A stretch of DNA of 64,000 nt from Anodontia alba (lineage: Eukaryota; Mollusca; Bivalvia; Lucinida; Lucinidae), in the NCBI GenBank assembly GCA_964016985.1, contig OZ024821.1:91130093-91194092 (forward strand). The letters run 5' to 3'. Both the position numbers and the translations under genes were made by a program. A model generated the notes under the pieces. It saw nothing but the letters and a program-made list of their open reading frames with translations. It searched no databases and had not been told where the DNA came from. Shown piece by piece: positions 44,957 through 56,808 of the stretch (its first letter is position 1; each line of letters starts with the position of its first letter).

Positions 44957-45164
44957 TTAATATGGTTCGCTACAACACGGTTTTGGATATAACACGGTTC
45001 AAAGATGGATCCCAAAAATGTATAGATTATATTGAAAAATGGCCATAAATGGTCATTTTTCAATATAATCTATACATTTTTGTTCGGATATAACATAGTT
45101 GTTTTAAATAACACGGTCTATTCTATGGACCCCAAAAATAGTGTTATAAAGAGGCTGTGGTGTA
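44957..45164. mobile_element. Family I MITE
   Basis: TTCGCTACAACACGGTTTTG to TATAAAGAGGCTGTGGTGT. Palindrome TGGCCATAAATGGTCATTTT. Confidence 0.8.
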
Positions 45165-45193
45165 TTTTGTCTTCATACACCATCGGATGGATT

Positions 45194-45407
45194 TTAACCC
45201 TTGCCATGCTGAATAAATTAAGATGCCATGCCCACTTCTAATTTTCAGCCAATCAGATTACTTGATGCAGATTGTTGATACAAATTCACATACCTAATGA
45301 CAAACAGTGCATATCCAGATCAGTTGGCTTCTTCAGAAACCAAAGGCTCTGCATCTGCACTGTTTGCAAAGGCAGGACATATCCAGGTTCAGCAGAACCA
45401 AGGTTAT
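45194..45407 (+). mobile_element. Family A MITE
   Basis: Left TTAA, right TTAT. One arm has drifted (AACCAAAGGCTCTGCATC). Confidence 0.83.
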
Positions 45408-45689
45408 GCCAAAGCCATGCAACACTACACAACTCTGACCCCATTCAGGGCCTGGGGTGGCAGGGTAGGGGGTCTGAAGTCAGTCAAGAATTATATGGGG
45501 ATTTGTGATGGAACGCCAATACTCATGATGAAACGCTATTGACTGGGCAATTTTGAGATGCTTCAAATAAGTACCTACAACATCTTTTCAAGAAGAAATA
45601 ATTATTAAGTGACCAATGGGCCACATTCACTCATGTATTTCTAAAGAGTACCCACAAAGAGAAATAAGAAACAAGAAATCCGCGGAAAG

Positions 45690-46838
45690 CGATGTCACAC
45701 CTGCGGGGATTAAGTCATACAAGTTCCTATTTGTATTGAAAAAAATCTATTTTGCAGTATTCAAGAAATTAATGGGTTAGTTTGTAAGAAAAATGGACAA
45801 AGTAGAAAATTTGGAATACTGGCTTGCAAAATTTGATCTAAACCTGTCAATTATTTCACAAGATATTGATATTGAGTGGATATCATTTTTGCTCATTAAT
45901 CAAGGCCAGTAACTCAGTTGAAAATTGATGAAAAATGTCATGTGACAATCCCAAGCTAGGTATTGTTAACAACAGTATGTATGCAAAATATGATCCTAAT
46001 CCATCAATTCTTTCACAAGATATTGAGCGGAAACCAATTTTGGGCATAAATCAAGGGCCCCTAACTCTGCTGAAATGAATCTGAGATTTATGTGCAAACA
46101 ATATGCACATCTTCAGACCATGACCTAATCATCTGTGAAGTTTCAAAACTATCGGCCTAAAACTGCAAGAGGAGTTGCGCTCACGAAACACCCACTGACT
46201 ATAAGGCTTTTAGGAAAAAACTGACCAAGTTAACAAAGCGGAAAAAGTTGAAAAAAAAATCTGAGAATTATGAGCAAACAATATGCACATCTACACACCA
46301 TGGCCAAAACATCTGTGAAGTTTCAAAATGATTGGCCAAAAACTGTAGGAGGAGTTGCGCTCATGAGACACCCACTGACTATAAGGGTTTTAGGTAAAAA
46401 CTGACTAAGTTAACAAAGTGGAAAAGTTGAAAAAAAAAATCTGAGAATTATGAGCAAACAATATGCACATCTACATACCATGGCCAAAACATCTGTGAAG
46501 TTTCAAAATGATTGGCCAAAAACTGTAGGAGGAGTTGCGCTCACGAGACACCCACTGACTATAAGGGTTTTAGGTAAAAACGGACTAAGTTAACAAAGCG
46601 GAAAAAGTTGAAAAAAAAAAATCTTAGAATTATGAGCAAACAATATGCACATCTACACGCCATGGCCAAAACATCTGTGAAGTTTCAAAATGATTGGCCA
46701 AAAACTCTAGGAGGACTTGCGCTCACAAGTCAATTGTTGAGGAACGGATGAACAGACAAACGGGATGAATGGACGAACGTGCGAACGGATGGGTCACGGC
46801 ACACCTATATCGCACCTGTGTGCTAACGCAGGTGAGAC
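45690..46838 (+). mobile_element. Pearl-like element with four 180-bp internal repeats
   Basis: Units begin at about 46081, 46261, 46441 and 46622 (CTGAGAATTATGAGCAAACA). The tail GATGAATGGACGAACGTGCG and a terminal hairpin (CACCTGTGTGCTAACGCAGGTG in two arms) follow. It resembles oyster/clam pearl or Helentron-type elements. No coding capacity. Confidence 0.7.
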
Positions 46839-46957
46839 AAAAACGTTTATCAGGGCACCCTCTTATCTACAGCCATGACCCAATGATTTGTCAGGGAACT
46901 GCACAGGCTAATTTTAGCATTCACTATTCAGTTATGTCACAGAATTCTCAAACTATA

Positions 46958-47152
46958 TTAACCCTTAAAGCGCTAAGCAAATTTGCAGCAAACAAGATTC
47001 TAAAATTGATATTGTTATTTTTTCAGAGAAAATAAGATTTGTTATTTCATGTGAGGCATCTGAAATCTCAAGCCTTTTTTCTCTGAAAAATAAAAAAAAA
47101 CAACATTCAAAGTGCCGTCTGCTGTAGTTGTAATTAGCCCTTTAAGGGTTAA
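46958..47152. mobile_element. Family C MITE
   Basis: TTAA at both ends, CCCTTAAAGCGCTAAGC versus GCCCTTTAAGGG. The central palindrome is shortened. Confidence 0.82.
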
Positions 47153-47154
47153 AC

Positions 47155-47815
47155 AATTTCAGTGGGTGCTGCTAAATAATGAAATTGAAATGGAAGAGAA
47201 AAATACCAGAGCAAAGCGTCCTTGCATGTTTAGAGTAATCATTATTGACATTTTCCATACTATAAAAACTGCTTTCATTCCCACTTCTACCAGAAAGCCA
47301 GTAATTTGTATAAAGTCTGATCCACAATTAGGCATTCAATATACAACACCCCATGAAATAAGCATTAACCCTTTGACTGCTGTTTTTTTTGGGTTTTTTT
47401 TTTTTTCTTTTTTTTCTTGATGAAGTCATTGGAAGGGGTATCCTTACCTGAGCAGCCATAATTTCCTTTCTATCTGAATGATTTTAATCAAATTCTCACA
47501 TGTGGTGTCTTAATAAACTTAGAACTGAACTGATCATGAGACCTCCACATGACAGTAGTCATGTGACCAACCAGTGTAAGCTGTAAACACTCAAAAAAAA
47601 AACTAAAAAGAAATAAAAATTGTATTTATCACTACCAGATCTAATAGACTGTGATCAGAAAAAAAAAATGCACAGTTAGAATATAACGGGTTTTTTTCTA
47701 AAGGATGTGCCCATTTCTAGAGATCCATGGTATGTGGTGCAGAAGCCCTACCCCATAAAAACATCTTGTACCGGTTAATCAGCAGTTACAGGGTTATAAT
47801 AATAAATATTCTTTT
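47155..47815. other. Unique AT-rich sequence
   Basis: No exon or repeat recognised, apart from homopolymer T and A runs at 47381-47420 and 47584-47600. Confidence 0.4.
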
Positions 47816-48020
47816 TTTTATTTCTCAAAAAAAAAATACATTACGTGACATTCATTAGAATCATCTCTGAGAGGCACTTCTAACAAGATTTTGTTGAAAA
47901 GTAAGAGAAAACAAATATTTGAACTTTTGCATAGCTCTATATAAGAATGGTATCCAGATTATCTTTTTCTTTTTATTTCTCTGAAAATGTAAGTTGAGGG
48001 TACTCACTGGAAAAATACTG
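47815..48020. repeat. Decayed H-family pieces
   Basis: ATTCATTAGAATCATCTCTG with GAGGCACTTCTAACAAG, then a second partial piece near AAGTTGAGGGTACTCACTGG. Confidence 0.45.
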
Positions 48021-48289
48021 ACACTTTTTGGATGAAAAAAGCATGTCATCTAGAGCAATATTTTTGGTAGAAAAAAAAAGGAATCTTAACTGGCAATCTG
48101 GATTTATGACAAACTCATAAACAAGGTTGCCTGCATGAAGTAGATATAAGTAGAAATACTAGGTTCCATCTCACTTCCTAGGATTTAGATGGATCTCTTA
48201 ATGTGTCTTGAAATATTTATTACAAGATAGCATGCAATTGTTCTGATCCTGCTAAGACTTTCCAGGGCTGTTTATGAGGAGAGTATCTG

Positions 48290-48712
48290 ATTTATCCTAA
48301 GTATCTGTACACTTTAACTCCTTACAGTACTTGTCTGAAAATTTTGACCCTTGTCCTGCTGAATAAATTAAGATGCCATACCCATTTCTAATTTTCAGCC
48401 AATCAGATTACTTGATCCAGATTGTTGATATAAATTCACATACTTAATGGCAAACAGTGCAGATCCAGATCAGTTGGCTTCTGAAAGAAGCCAACTGATC
48501 TGGATCTACACTGTTTGTAAAGACAGGGTATATGCGGGTTCAGCAGGACAAGGGTACAGGTCCATTTTAGTATCTGTTCTGATGTCTAAAAATTGCTGGA
48601 TGAGTGGCAAACGGTGTAGACCCTGATCAGATGCCACAAATTGTGGCATCTGATCTGGGTCTAAACTGTCTCCTCAGGCATGTCTGTCCAAATACATAGG
48701 ATAAATAGAGAA
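48290..48712 (-). mobile_element. Family B MITE split by an A element
   Basis: TTTATCCTAAGTATCTGTAC to CAAATACATAGGATAAATAG around the A insertion. Hairpin AGATGCCACAAATTGTGGCA is complete. Confidence 0.82.
48344..48557 (+). mobile_element. Family A MITE nested in a B element
   Basis: B sequence stops at CTGAAAATTTT and resumes at ACAGGTCCATTTTAGTATCT on the other side. Target duplications are degraded (TTGA / GTAC). Confidence 0.88.
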
Positions 48713-48978
48713 TTCACAAAATATATAATTGCTCCATGAAGAGAAGCTGTTGAGCATCTCATTAGAATTATCTCCTTGAGATAAGACCAGTAAGATGTCA
48801 GACCATACAACAAGGAGGAAGAGGAAAATAATCCATGTTTTACCACAACAATGACATCTTACAGAAATCTATCATTTTTATTGCAACAATGACAGCTTAC
48901 AGAAAGCCATCTATGAAACCTGGAGTCCAAAGAAGCAGAATCTTTTTTCTGATCTTTCCATTTGTATGCCATCAGAAT

Positions 48979-49256
48979 AACATTACAAAAAATGCCTATT
49001 CAACTATATTGAAAATTTCATCACCAAAAAACTGAAAGTTTTCAGATAGAAATTCTGATATTTTTCATATTTCTGCTCAAAACATAGATTGTGGGTACTC
49101 GTTAGAACTGCCTCACTAAGGTCATAATAATAAGTACACACAATCTATGTGTTAGAGTAGAAATAAGAAAAATAATGTATACCCCTGTAAACCCCAGTTT
49201 TACTATATAAAAGTGGGGTTTAAGGGAGGATCAAAATTATATTATGTTTTAGAGAT
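48979..49256. mobile_element. Family D MITE
   Basis: ATTACAAAAAATGCCTATTC to TTATATTATGTTTTAGAGAT. One hairpin arm is shortened. Confidence 0.8.
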
Positions 49257-49488
49257 GATTTATGAGGAGTTGATACATCTGAATATTAGTTACCGATTTC
49301 AAAGACAGCCTACTTTTGTGGACAAGACTTTGGTTCCCAAATATTTAATATTTTCAAAACTGAGGTAGCTTTTCATCTTTAAAAGAAGCCCCTAGTGAGA
49401 AGGTAGGCAACTATTTTCATGTCAGAGTTGATTCCTACGAATGTATGTCTTAAGTGAAATGATTCAGTGATATCTGAGAACATAAGGA

Positions 49489-49652
49489 TGTGCAATGGTG
49501 ATAGACTGGTGTGAGGGGTAGATAGAAAAATCCGTCCTGAGGATCACTGACTGGCATCAGGAGGCTTGCCCAGAAATGCCGACTGTGATTGCTAGGGATG
49601 GATTTTTCTATCTACCCTCACACACATGATAGATTATATTCTTTGCACATCT
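49489..49652. mobile_element. Inverted-repeat element
   Basis: GTGAGGGGTAGATAGAAAAA is mirrored by TTTTTCTATCTACCCTCAC, and GATGTGCAA by TTTGCACATC, with an unpaired centre of about 50 bp. Confidence 0.7.
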
Positions 49653-49937
49653 TTCATATCTGAATGTAGCTTTTTTGGAATAATGCAGTCACTTCCATTG
49701 CTGATGTCTGTCATATTTTTTATGATGACATTACTGTGGTGTTTAATGACGTCATTACCTTCAATGAGTAAACCTTAATGATGGCATATGTGACATCCAT
49801 TACAACCAGTGCACATCAAATATGTGGGAATTCTCGATTTTTATCTTACCCTGGGTAGGATAACCTAGGTAGGATAAGAATTTCTATCCCAGGGTTGAAT
49901 CCATGTATTCTTATCTGTTGTGCAAGAATTCATGTTA

Positions 49938-50076
49938 CTGTATTTACCCAAATAGTTGTTGGATGAGTGATAAACAGTGTAGACCCTGATTAGATACTGC
50001 AGAATAGAGTGTCTGACCTGGGTCCACACTGTTTGCTCAAGCCTGTCTGTCTAAATACTTGGGTAAATATGATATG
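49938..50076 (-). mobile_element. Family B MITE with internal deletion
   Basis: The ends are kept (CTGTATTTACCCAAATAG, CTAAATACTTGGGTAAATAT) but the left arm between end and core is deleted, leaving 139 bp. Confidence 0.75.
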
Positions 50077-50079
50077 CTA

Positions 50080-50820
50080 AAATTTGATTTTATCTCCCAA
50101 ATTACTTCTCAGGAGTCGTGCCTTGGTAATAGGTGGCAACAATTACTTACCCTGTAGGCTGTCTACTGCTTTTCTTTGATGCCAGACATACAATTAGGAC
50201 AAAAATATTCCAATAAAAGGCAAGAGTGAAGTGAAACTGGGTAAAAGATTTTATGAGAACTGGAAAATTCCTGAAAAATGTTGATCTAGTTCAAGAGAGC
50301 AATACAATGAATGACATGAATTTAAAAGGTCAATCTCTCAACTCAAAAAATAAGTCAGTAGAAGAAGCATCCATGTGCATAAAGTGGTTAGTGTTCCTGA
50401 CATTGGGTAATGAGGTCCTCCATATGTTATAACTGAAAAACTTTTGAAAGAGATCATCATCATCATCATCATCATCATCAAGTCAGTAGCATTATATGTG
50501 ACTCAAAAATATTCAAAATTCAAGAAGACCAAAACATTTGCTCTGAAAAAAATTATATATAAAAAATATTTTAAAATGTCATCAGCTGAGAGAAAATGTA
50601 TAAAACAGAGATATGATATCAAAAATACTCTGATTTTTTCTCAGCTGCAAAAATCTGACATCAGGTGCATGCAGTCAGCATTCTACAACCTACAGAGTCC
50701 ACATACAAATGATACAAGTTACACAAACAATGCATGCCCTGACTAGACACCAACATTCTGGTATGGGCATGTATATGTCAAATGGCAAGTTTTCTCATGA
50801 CAACACTGAAATATAAGCAA
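50080..50820. other. Unique sequence, nothing recognised
   Basis: Contains the ATC microsatellite. The 100-codon open frame across it is low-complexity and lysine-rich. Confidence 0.4.
50454..50480 (+). repeat. ATC microsatellite
   Basis: About nine ATC/CAT triplets, read as an isoleucine run in the accidental open frame across it. Confidence 0.9.
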
Positions 50821-50834
50821 AAACACCACAACTT

Positions 50835-51058
50835 CATAACACTATTGCTGGGATCCAAAGCAAAACCTATGTTAGCTAAACAACCTCTTATAGAAAAATG
50901 ACCATAAATGGTCAGTTTTCTGTATAATTTATATACTTTTGTTCGGGTGCAATATTCAATCAAAAAATGTATAGACTATATAGAAAAATGACCATAAATT
51001 GTCATTTTTTCTATATAAATTATACATTTTTGTTTGGATACAATACTTTCAGGGTCAA
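50835..51058. mobile_element. Family I MITEs, two partial copies
   Basis: GACCATAAATGGTCAGTTTT and GACCATAAATTGTCATTTTT lie about 100 bp apart, each with partial I flanks. Confidence 0.65.
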
Positions 51059-51084
51059 CCTTTAAACTGTCTTATATCAAAAAT

Positions 51085-51660
51085 GTGTGAGAGCAAATAG
51101 TTTTAAATACATGCACCAACTGGGAGATTTCAGAACAGGTGACAACTGAATAAGGCACGAGGGCAAGTAGTTTTAACTATATGCATCAACTGAGAAATTT
51201 CAGAATAGGTGTCAACTGAAGAAGGCATGAGAGCCAATAGTTTTAAATGCATGCATCAACTGTGAGATTTCAGAACAGGTGTAACTGAAGAATATATGAG
51301 AGCAAATATTTTCAACTGAGAGATTTCAGAACAGGTATCAACTGAAGAAGGCATGAGAGCTGAAAGAGCTGAGAACATGTGTCAATTACATATTGTCAGT
51401 TGATAGTTTTCAGAATGCACATTTGTTCAGAGATTGACAAGCAAATGTCAACTGAGATTAAAAATGTCCAATGAAAGTTGAAAAAAAAATGTCAACTGCA
51501 ATTTGAAACAAATGTCAATTGTGAAAACAATGAGGGAATGAGGTGATCTTAAAAACAGTAGTTTTATACACAGCTTCAGTCAATTTTATAACAGGCACCA
51601 GGTGAGCCTGATAAGTGTGTCAGCTGAATATTTTGAGAACAAATGTCAGCTGAGATTTAA
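51085..51660 (+). repeat. Degenerate tandem repeats, about 65-75 bp
   Basis: GAGATTTCAGAACAGGTG, CAACTGAAGAAGGCATGAGA and GAGAGCAAATAGTTTTAAAT recur about six times with increasing decay to the right. Confidence 0.65.
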
Positions 51661-51880
51661 GGGGACTTAATAAATTTTCCACATGGTAGATACCTTCTTT
51701 GACTTTCTGCAAACCAAGCCCCTTCTGAAAAAGGGTCTTCTCTAAAAGGAAAAAAAAATATCACTAAGGGAGCAAATTTTAGGGAGCAAATTCTTTCCTT
51801 TTAGAGCAGATCAATTTTCAGAAGGGAGGCAAAACAAATTTTGCCACCCCTTAAAGAGCATCAAACTCCCTTAATGACAA
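51658..51880. repeat. Family K repeat
   Basis: AAGGGGACTTAATAAATTTT to GGGAGGCAAAACAAATTTTG. GGAGCAAATT occurs twice. Confidence 0.65.
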
Positions 51881-51924
51881 ATGTCAGCTGAAGCAAGCTG
51901 GGTCATGAAGTATGTGGTGTACCA

Positions 51925-53268
51925 TATTTATCACGAAAACATGCCTATATAATGTTGACACCCTTAAACCCCACTTTTATATAACAAGAGGGCCATGATG
52001 GCCCTGTAACGCTCACCTGAGCAACATAGCACTTTGAGAGCCTGATCTAGAACTGATCAAGGCAAACATTCTGATCAAAGTTCAAAATGATTATAACAAA
52101 GTTTTCTGCTGATCTGGCCAGGTGACCTAGTTTTTTAACCTAAGTGACCCAGTTTTGAACTTGACCTAGAAATCATCAAGACAAACATTTTGAGCAAGAT
52201 TCATGATGATTGCTTCAAAAATGTGACCGCTAGAGTGTTAACAAGGTTTTCTGCTGATCTGGCCCAGTGACCTAGTTTTTGACCCCAGGTGACCCAGTTT
52301 CAAACTTGACCTAGAAATCATCAAGACAAACATAATGAGCAAGATTCATGATGATTGCTTCAAAAATGTGACCGCTAGAGTGTTAACAAGGTTTTCAGCT
52401 GATCTGGCCCGGTGACCTAGTTTTCGACCCCAAGTGACCCAGTTTCAAACTTGACCTAGAAATCATCAAGACAAACATATTGAGCAAGATTCATGATGAT
52501 TGCTTCAAAACTGTGACTGCTAGAGTGTTAACAAGGTTTTCTGCTGATCTGGCCAGGTGACCTAGTTTTTGACCCCAGGTGACCCAGTTTCGAACTTGAC
52601 CTAGAAATCATCAAGACAAACATCTTGAGCAAGATTCATGATGATTGCTTAAAAAATGTGACCGCTAGAGTGTTAACAAGGTTTTCTGCTGATCTGGCCC
52701 GGTGACCTAGTTTTTGACCCCAAGTGACCCAGTTTCGAACTTGACCTAGATTTAATAGAGGCAAGCATTTTGAGCAAGTTTTATCAAGACTGGGTCAAAA
52801 CTATGACCTGTAGAGTGTTAACAAGTTTTTCCTTTGATTTGACCTGGTGACCTAGTTTTTGACCCCAAGTAACCCAGTATCAAACTTGACCTAGATTTCA
52901 TAGAGGCAAACATTCTGACCAAGTTTCATCAAGATTGGGTCAAAACTGTGACCTCTAGAGTGTTAACAAACTAATTGTTGACGACGAACGACGGGCGACG
53001 GACATAGGGTGATGACAATAGCTCACCCTGAGCTTTTGCTCAGGTGAGCTAATAAAACTGAGGTTTACAGGGGTATACATTATTTTTCTTATTTCTGCTC
53101 AAAAACATAGATTGTGGGTACTCGTTAGAACCGCCTCACCGAAGCAGTTCTAACGTGTACCTACAATCTATTTTATGAGCAGAAATATGAAAAATATAAT
53201 TTTTATCTGAAAAGATGCAGTTTTTGGTGGTGAAAATTTCGATGTATTTGAATATGGATGTTTTCGTA
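51925..53268. mobile_element. Family D MITE split by a pearl-like element
   Basis: The D left end (ATCACGAAAACATGCCTATA) stops at CCCCACTTTTATATAA. D resumes at ACTGAGGTTTACAGGGGTAT near 53055 and ends GGATGTTTTCGTAAT. Confidence 0.85.
51985..53054 (+). mobile_element. Pearl-like element with six spaced 145-bp repeats
   Basis: It starts near the hairpin GAGGGCCATGATGGCCCT and ends with the hairpin GCTCACC-TGAGC / GCTCA-GGTGAGC followed by CTAA. TTGACCTAGA recurs at 52161, 52306, 52451, 52596, 52741 and 52886, exactly 145 bp apart. ACGACGAACGACGGGCGACG precedes the end. The terminal hairpin plus CTAA resembles Helitron/Helentron 3' ends (inference). Confidence 0.8.
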
Positions 53269-53475
53269 ATATTCACCATAAATATTCAAACACCATATGT
53301 CCTTATCATACATGTCCTAAAATTTGAGCAAGTTCATTTTACTACCTTTTATTGTGCCTGAAAAGGCTGGACGAGTGACAAACAGTGTAGACCCTGATCA
53401 GATTCTGTGGCATCTGATATGGATCTACGCCGCTTGCTCTGCCTGTCAGTCTGAATACTTTGGATAACTACGGAA
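53268..53475 (-). mobile_element. Family B MITE
   Basis: TATTCACCATAAATATTCAAA to TGAATACTTTGGATAACTAC. A D element begins immediately to the left. Confidence 0.78.
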
Positions 53476-53659
53476 CTTTCTGTTATTTTTATAATTAAAA
53501 GCAACTGTCAAATGCTATTTATATAAATTCTTCTTTCATCAAAAGAAGGTAGCAAAGAAACCTTTGGAAACACTAGAAACCAATAAGAACGTAAATCGTT
53601 CAGATGCAGACAAACTGAAACCAAAATCGTAACTCCAGATAATGCATATTTTCCAACCA

Positions 53660-53812
53660 AAAATTACTGATAATTTTCTTATCTTGCCATGAAAACATAT
53701 GTTGTGGGTACTCATTAGAAGTGCCTAGGCAAGGTGCTTCTAATGAGTACCCACAACATATGTTTTCGTGGAGAAATAAGAAAAATATTTATCCTGATAA
53801 CCCTCTTATCTG
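53660..53812. repeat. Family H element, long perfect stem
   Basis: GAAAACATATGTTGTGGGTA pairs over about 35 bp, centre GCCTAGGCAAGG. Confidence 0.8.
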
Positions 53813-53994
53813 CAGCTATGTAAAACAATATTCCCAATATACCTTTCAGTTTTTTTCTGTATTATAGAATAAAGCACCCTTGGGCATTTCTTTAGTCAAT
53901 AGTCTTGACTAAATGCCAACAGAGCAAAGATCATACTTGCAAGAGGCATTCTGATGACATCTAACTATATTATCATTCAAATAACTGCTTCCCT

Positions 53995-54265
53995 TGGTGA
54001 ATATGTGCTGTGCCATGCACAAAAGTGTCTTCGGGCAAATGCGGACAGCAAAAGTCCAGATCAGACTGCGCATTCGCGCAGTCTGATCAGGGCCTTCACT
54101 GTCCACTAACAGAATCATTGGATACTACAGAATGTATGACTGGAGTGGAAAGGCCCAGATGATACTTGGTGCATGTGCAGGATAATCTGAATCTGCGCAT
54201 TTTGTACATGTTCAAAAGCACTTTTTTACTTGACTTGGCTCTCATAAAACCTAACCAAGCTTGAG
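53995..54265. repeat. Family L repeats, two copies
   Basis: GACTGCGCATTCGCGCAGTC is a perfect hairpin inside the first copy. The second has GCATGTGCAGGATAATCTGA. Confidence 0.6.
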
Positions 54266-54474
54266 GCAACCATCTGTTTTACTGGGGAAGAAAACTACTG
54301 GGACTGTCTGCAATCAAGAGGTGTAAGCAGATAAAATTCTTCTTTCATGCTCCATCAATATTTCATGAATATAGTTGAATAATGCAAGATAACACTGTAG
54401 AGCAATTTACAATATTACTAAATGAGCCAGAGAAAACAGGAAAAACACTTTATAATGGCAACTGCAACATCAAT

Positions 54475-54752
54475 GGCATCACGAAAACGTGCCTATATAG
54501 TTTTGACCCCCTTAAACACCACTTTTATACAGTACAACTGGCGTTTACAGGGGTATACATTAATTTTCTTATTTCTGCTCAAAAACATAGATTGTGGTAC
54601 TCATTAGAACTGCCTCGCCGAGGCAGTTCTAACAAGTGCCCACAATCTATATTTTGAGCAGAAATATGAAAACTAACAGAACTTTTCGTCCGAAAGTTTT
54701 CATTTTTTGGTGGTAATATATTTGAATAGGCCTGTTTAGTATTTTTTTTTTC
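54475..54752. mobile_element. Family D MITE
   Basis: GCATCACGAAAACGTGCCTA to GAATAGGCCTGTTTAGTAT. Perfect hairpin centre TGCCTCGCCGAGGCA. Confidence 0.83.
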
Positions 54753-54900
54753 TCCTTTCCTTTTGCTCTTAAGCATACTTCCAGATTAGGAGAGTATTCT
54801 GAAAATATTTTTGTTATTTCGTATCAAAATACATCTAGTAGGTACCAGATGGAAGTGTCTTTCTGGAGAGATATCTTTTTGGTACAAATATAATAAATTC

Positions 54901-56243
54901 TATGAGGGTCCTGCAAAAAGTTTTGTCACTGGGTTCGGATTACTTCAGTGCTACTTTTATCAAACATATTTTTATTACAAACCTTCAAAGTATTCCCCCT
55001 TTACTGAAACACATTTTTGTAACCTTTTTACCCAGTCGCAAAAAGCAGATAAATAGTCTTCTTTTGGTATCTGTTGGAGACACTGATAAACAGCGCTGCC
55101 AAGAGAACTTCTAGACGTATACTTATTTCCAGAAAGCATTTTCTTAAGCCTTGGAAATAAAAAGAAGTCACAGGGACTCAGGTCAGGTGAATAAGGTGGA
55201 TGGTTTAAAACTTTCACCTCTTCAGAAGCCAAAAAAGACTTAACAACTTCACACTTATGAGAGGAGGCGTTTTCATGTAAAAGGTGGACTCCTGACCATC
55301 CTTTGCTTGGTCGTTTCTTATTGTAAAACTCTTTCACTTTCTTCAGTACAGAATTCTTGTAGAATTGGCCAGTGACTTCTTGTAGAATCGGCCAGTGACT
55401 GTATGACCAGATGAACAAGCACTTGAATGACTAGCCCACTTGAATTAAAGAAAATTGCATACAACATCTTTTTTGAACTTATGGTTCTCTTGGCAATACA
55501 TGGGCGTTTTTGATCTTTTCGCTTCCATTGCTTCTTATCAGCCCTTCTTTGTGGCTCAAACATGTGCACCCAGGTTTCATCACCTGTTAGCAAGTTAGAA
55601 ATAACCCGACTATTACAGCCTTTATATGTTTTCAAAAGTTCCCGGGCACATTTAAGGCATTGTGTTTTTTGCTCCTCAGTTAGCACCACCTAGTGCAAAC
55701 CTTTCTCAGGTCCAAACGCTTTTTCAGAATTGTTTCACACTGCCTTCTGATATGCCAGTACAACTAGCTATATCTTTGACAGACAATCGCACATCCTGTT
55801 CGACCACAATCTTTACAGCAGCGACGTTGAGGTTTTAGGCCTTCCAGGACGGGTATCATCTTCAACAGAAAATTTCCCAGCTTTAAAAGCTTTAACCCAC
55901 CTAAAAACTGTGCGCATTGAAATGGTCTGAGGTCCATATATACCACACAATTCATTAAATATCTGCTTTGAATCTATATTAAGCCTAATGCAGCAATTAA
56001 TATAGCTACAAATGTCAGTCTTCTGGTCCATGTTCCAATGTAACAAGTAAATTGGTCAGTGTATATGACTGCATCTATTTCAATTTGAAATAACTCGGTC
56101 AGTTGGAAAGCAATTTGCACGAAATAAACGGGTATCATTAGCTATTCAACACACCACTCAAGTGCAGTGAAGCATTTTAAAATATACCTGGGATAAAACA
56201 AAGGAAGCCTATTTGTGACAGAACTTTTTGCTAGATCCTCTTA
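54901..56243 (-). mobile_element. Full-length mariner (Tc1/mariner superfamily) element with a dead transposase
   Basis: Imperfect terminal inverted repeats of about 28 bp face each other: GGGTCCTGCAAAAAGTTTTG near 54906 and, inverted, CAGAACTTTTTGCTAGATCC near 56218. TA dinucleotides flank the element (54901-54902 and 56242-56243). The length of about 1.34 kb is usual for mariner. The internal minus-strand coding region matches the mariner layout of an N-terminal helix-turn-helix domain followed by a D,D34D-type catalytic domain. Confidence 0.85.
54975..56046 (-). pseudogene. Mariner transposase pseudogene
   Basis: Minus-strand fragments in different frames carry successive parts of a mariner transposase. 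An N-terminal helix-turn-helix part (56046 down to about 55813) ends in the family motif DTRPGRPKTS. A first catalytic part (55689-55318) contains TGDETWVHMFEPQRR with the first aspartate. A C-terminal part (55418-54975) contains HENASSH and YSPDLSPCDFFLFP. At least two frame changes break the gene, and the second catalytic aspartate is a glutamate (HEN instead of HDN). The element therefore cannot make active enzyme. Confidence 0.8.
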
Positions 56244-56299
56244 TCCTCAGTTATTTCCTGAACTGTCAACTTATCTGGACTTATGGTTCTGGCTGATTA

Positions 56300-56505
56300 T
56301 GGGAAATGGATACACATTCAAGGGAAATAACTCCAACATGGAACTATTATCTCCCTGCTCAATGGGGGCTATTGTTAAAGGAAAGAATGATTCCTGTGGG
56401 ATATTTTTTTTTTTTTTTTTTTTTTGTGGCTGCTATTTTAGAAAGAATTTAAATAACACAAAAACAAATTCCTCTAGGCAAAAATTGTCCCCCTTTGATA
56501 AATAG
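56300..56505. repeat. Family K repeat with T run
   Basis: GGAAATGGATACACATTCAA. The usual palindrome partner is replaced by about 22 T (56404-56425). Confidence 0.6.
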
Positions 56506-56639
56506 CTGTAATATCTCCAGCTGTATCTTAGCATTTAAGTAACCTTTGATAATGGCATATGTGATTCATGTCACCCAATGAATCCATGCAGGCTGGTAAG
56601 AGCTTTTGATGTTTGTTGTTTTCATCCTCAATGTGAGAA

Positions 56640-56805
56640 AATGTATCTTATGATGTGCACACAGTGAAGACTCAGGTCAGTCTGCACATCTATGTAATCT
56701 GATCCGTTTTCACTGTCTGCCTGAAGAAGACTTGAATCCTTGGCTAGCACAGAGTGCCCAGTGAAAACTCAGATTGCCTGATTTGAGTCTTTGCTGAGTG
56801 CACAT
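56640..56805. repeat. Family L pieces
   Basis: GCACACAGTGAAGACTCAGG and CAGTGAAAACTCAGATTGCC. Confidence 0.5.
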
Positions 56806-56808
56806 GTC

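Noticed and set aside
47112..47420. 102-codon plus-strand frame
   Set aside because: It begins in a C element and ends in a T run; the middle has no recognisable motif.
50444..50746. 100-codon frame starting with an isoleucine run
   Set aside because: It arises from an ATC microsatellite and AT-rich DNA.
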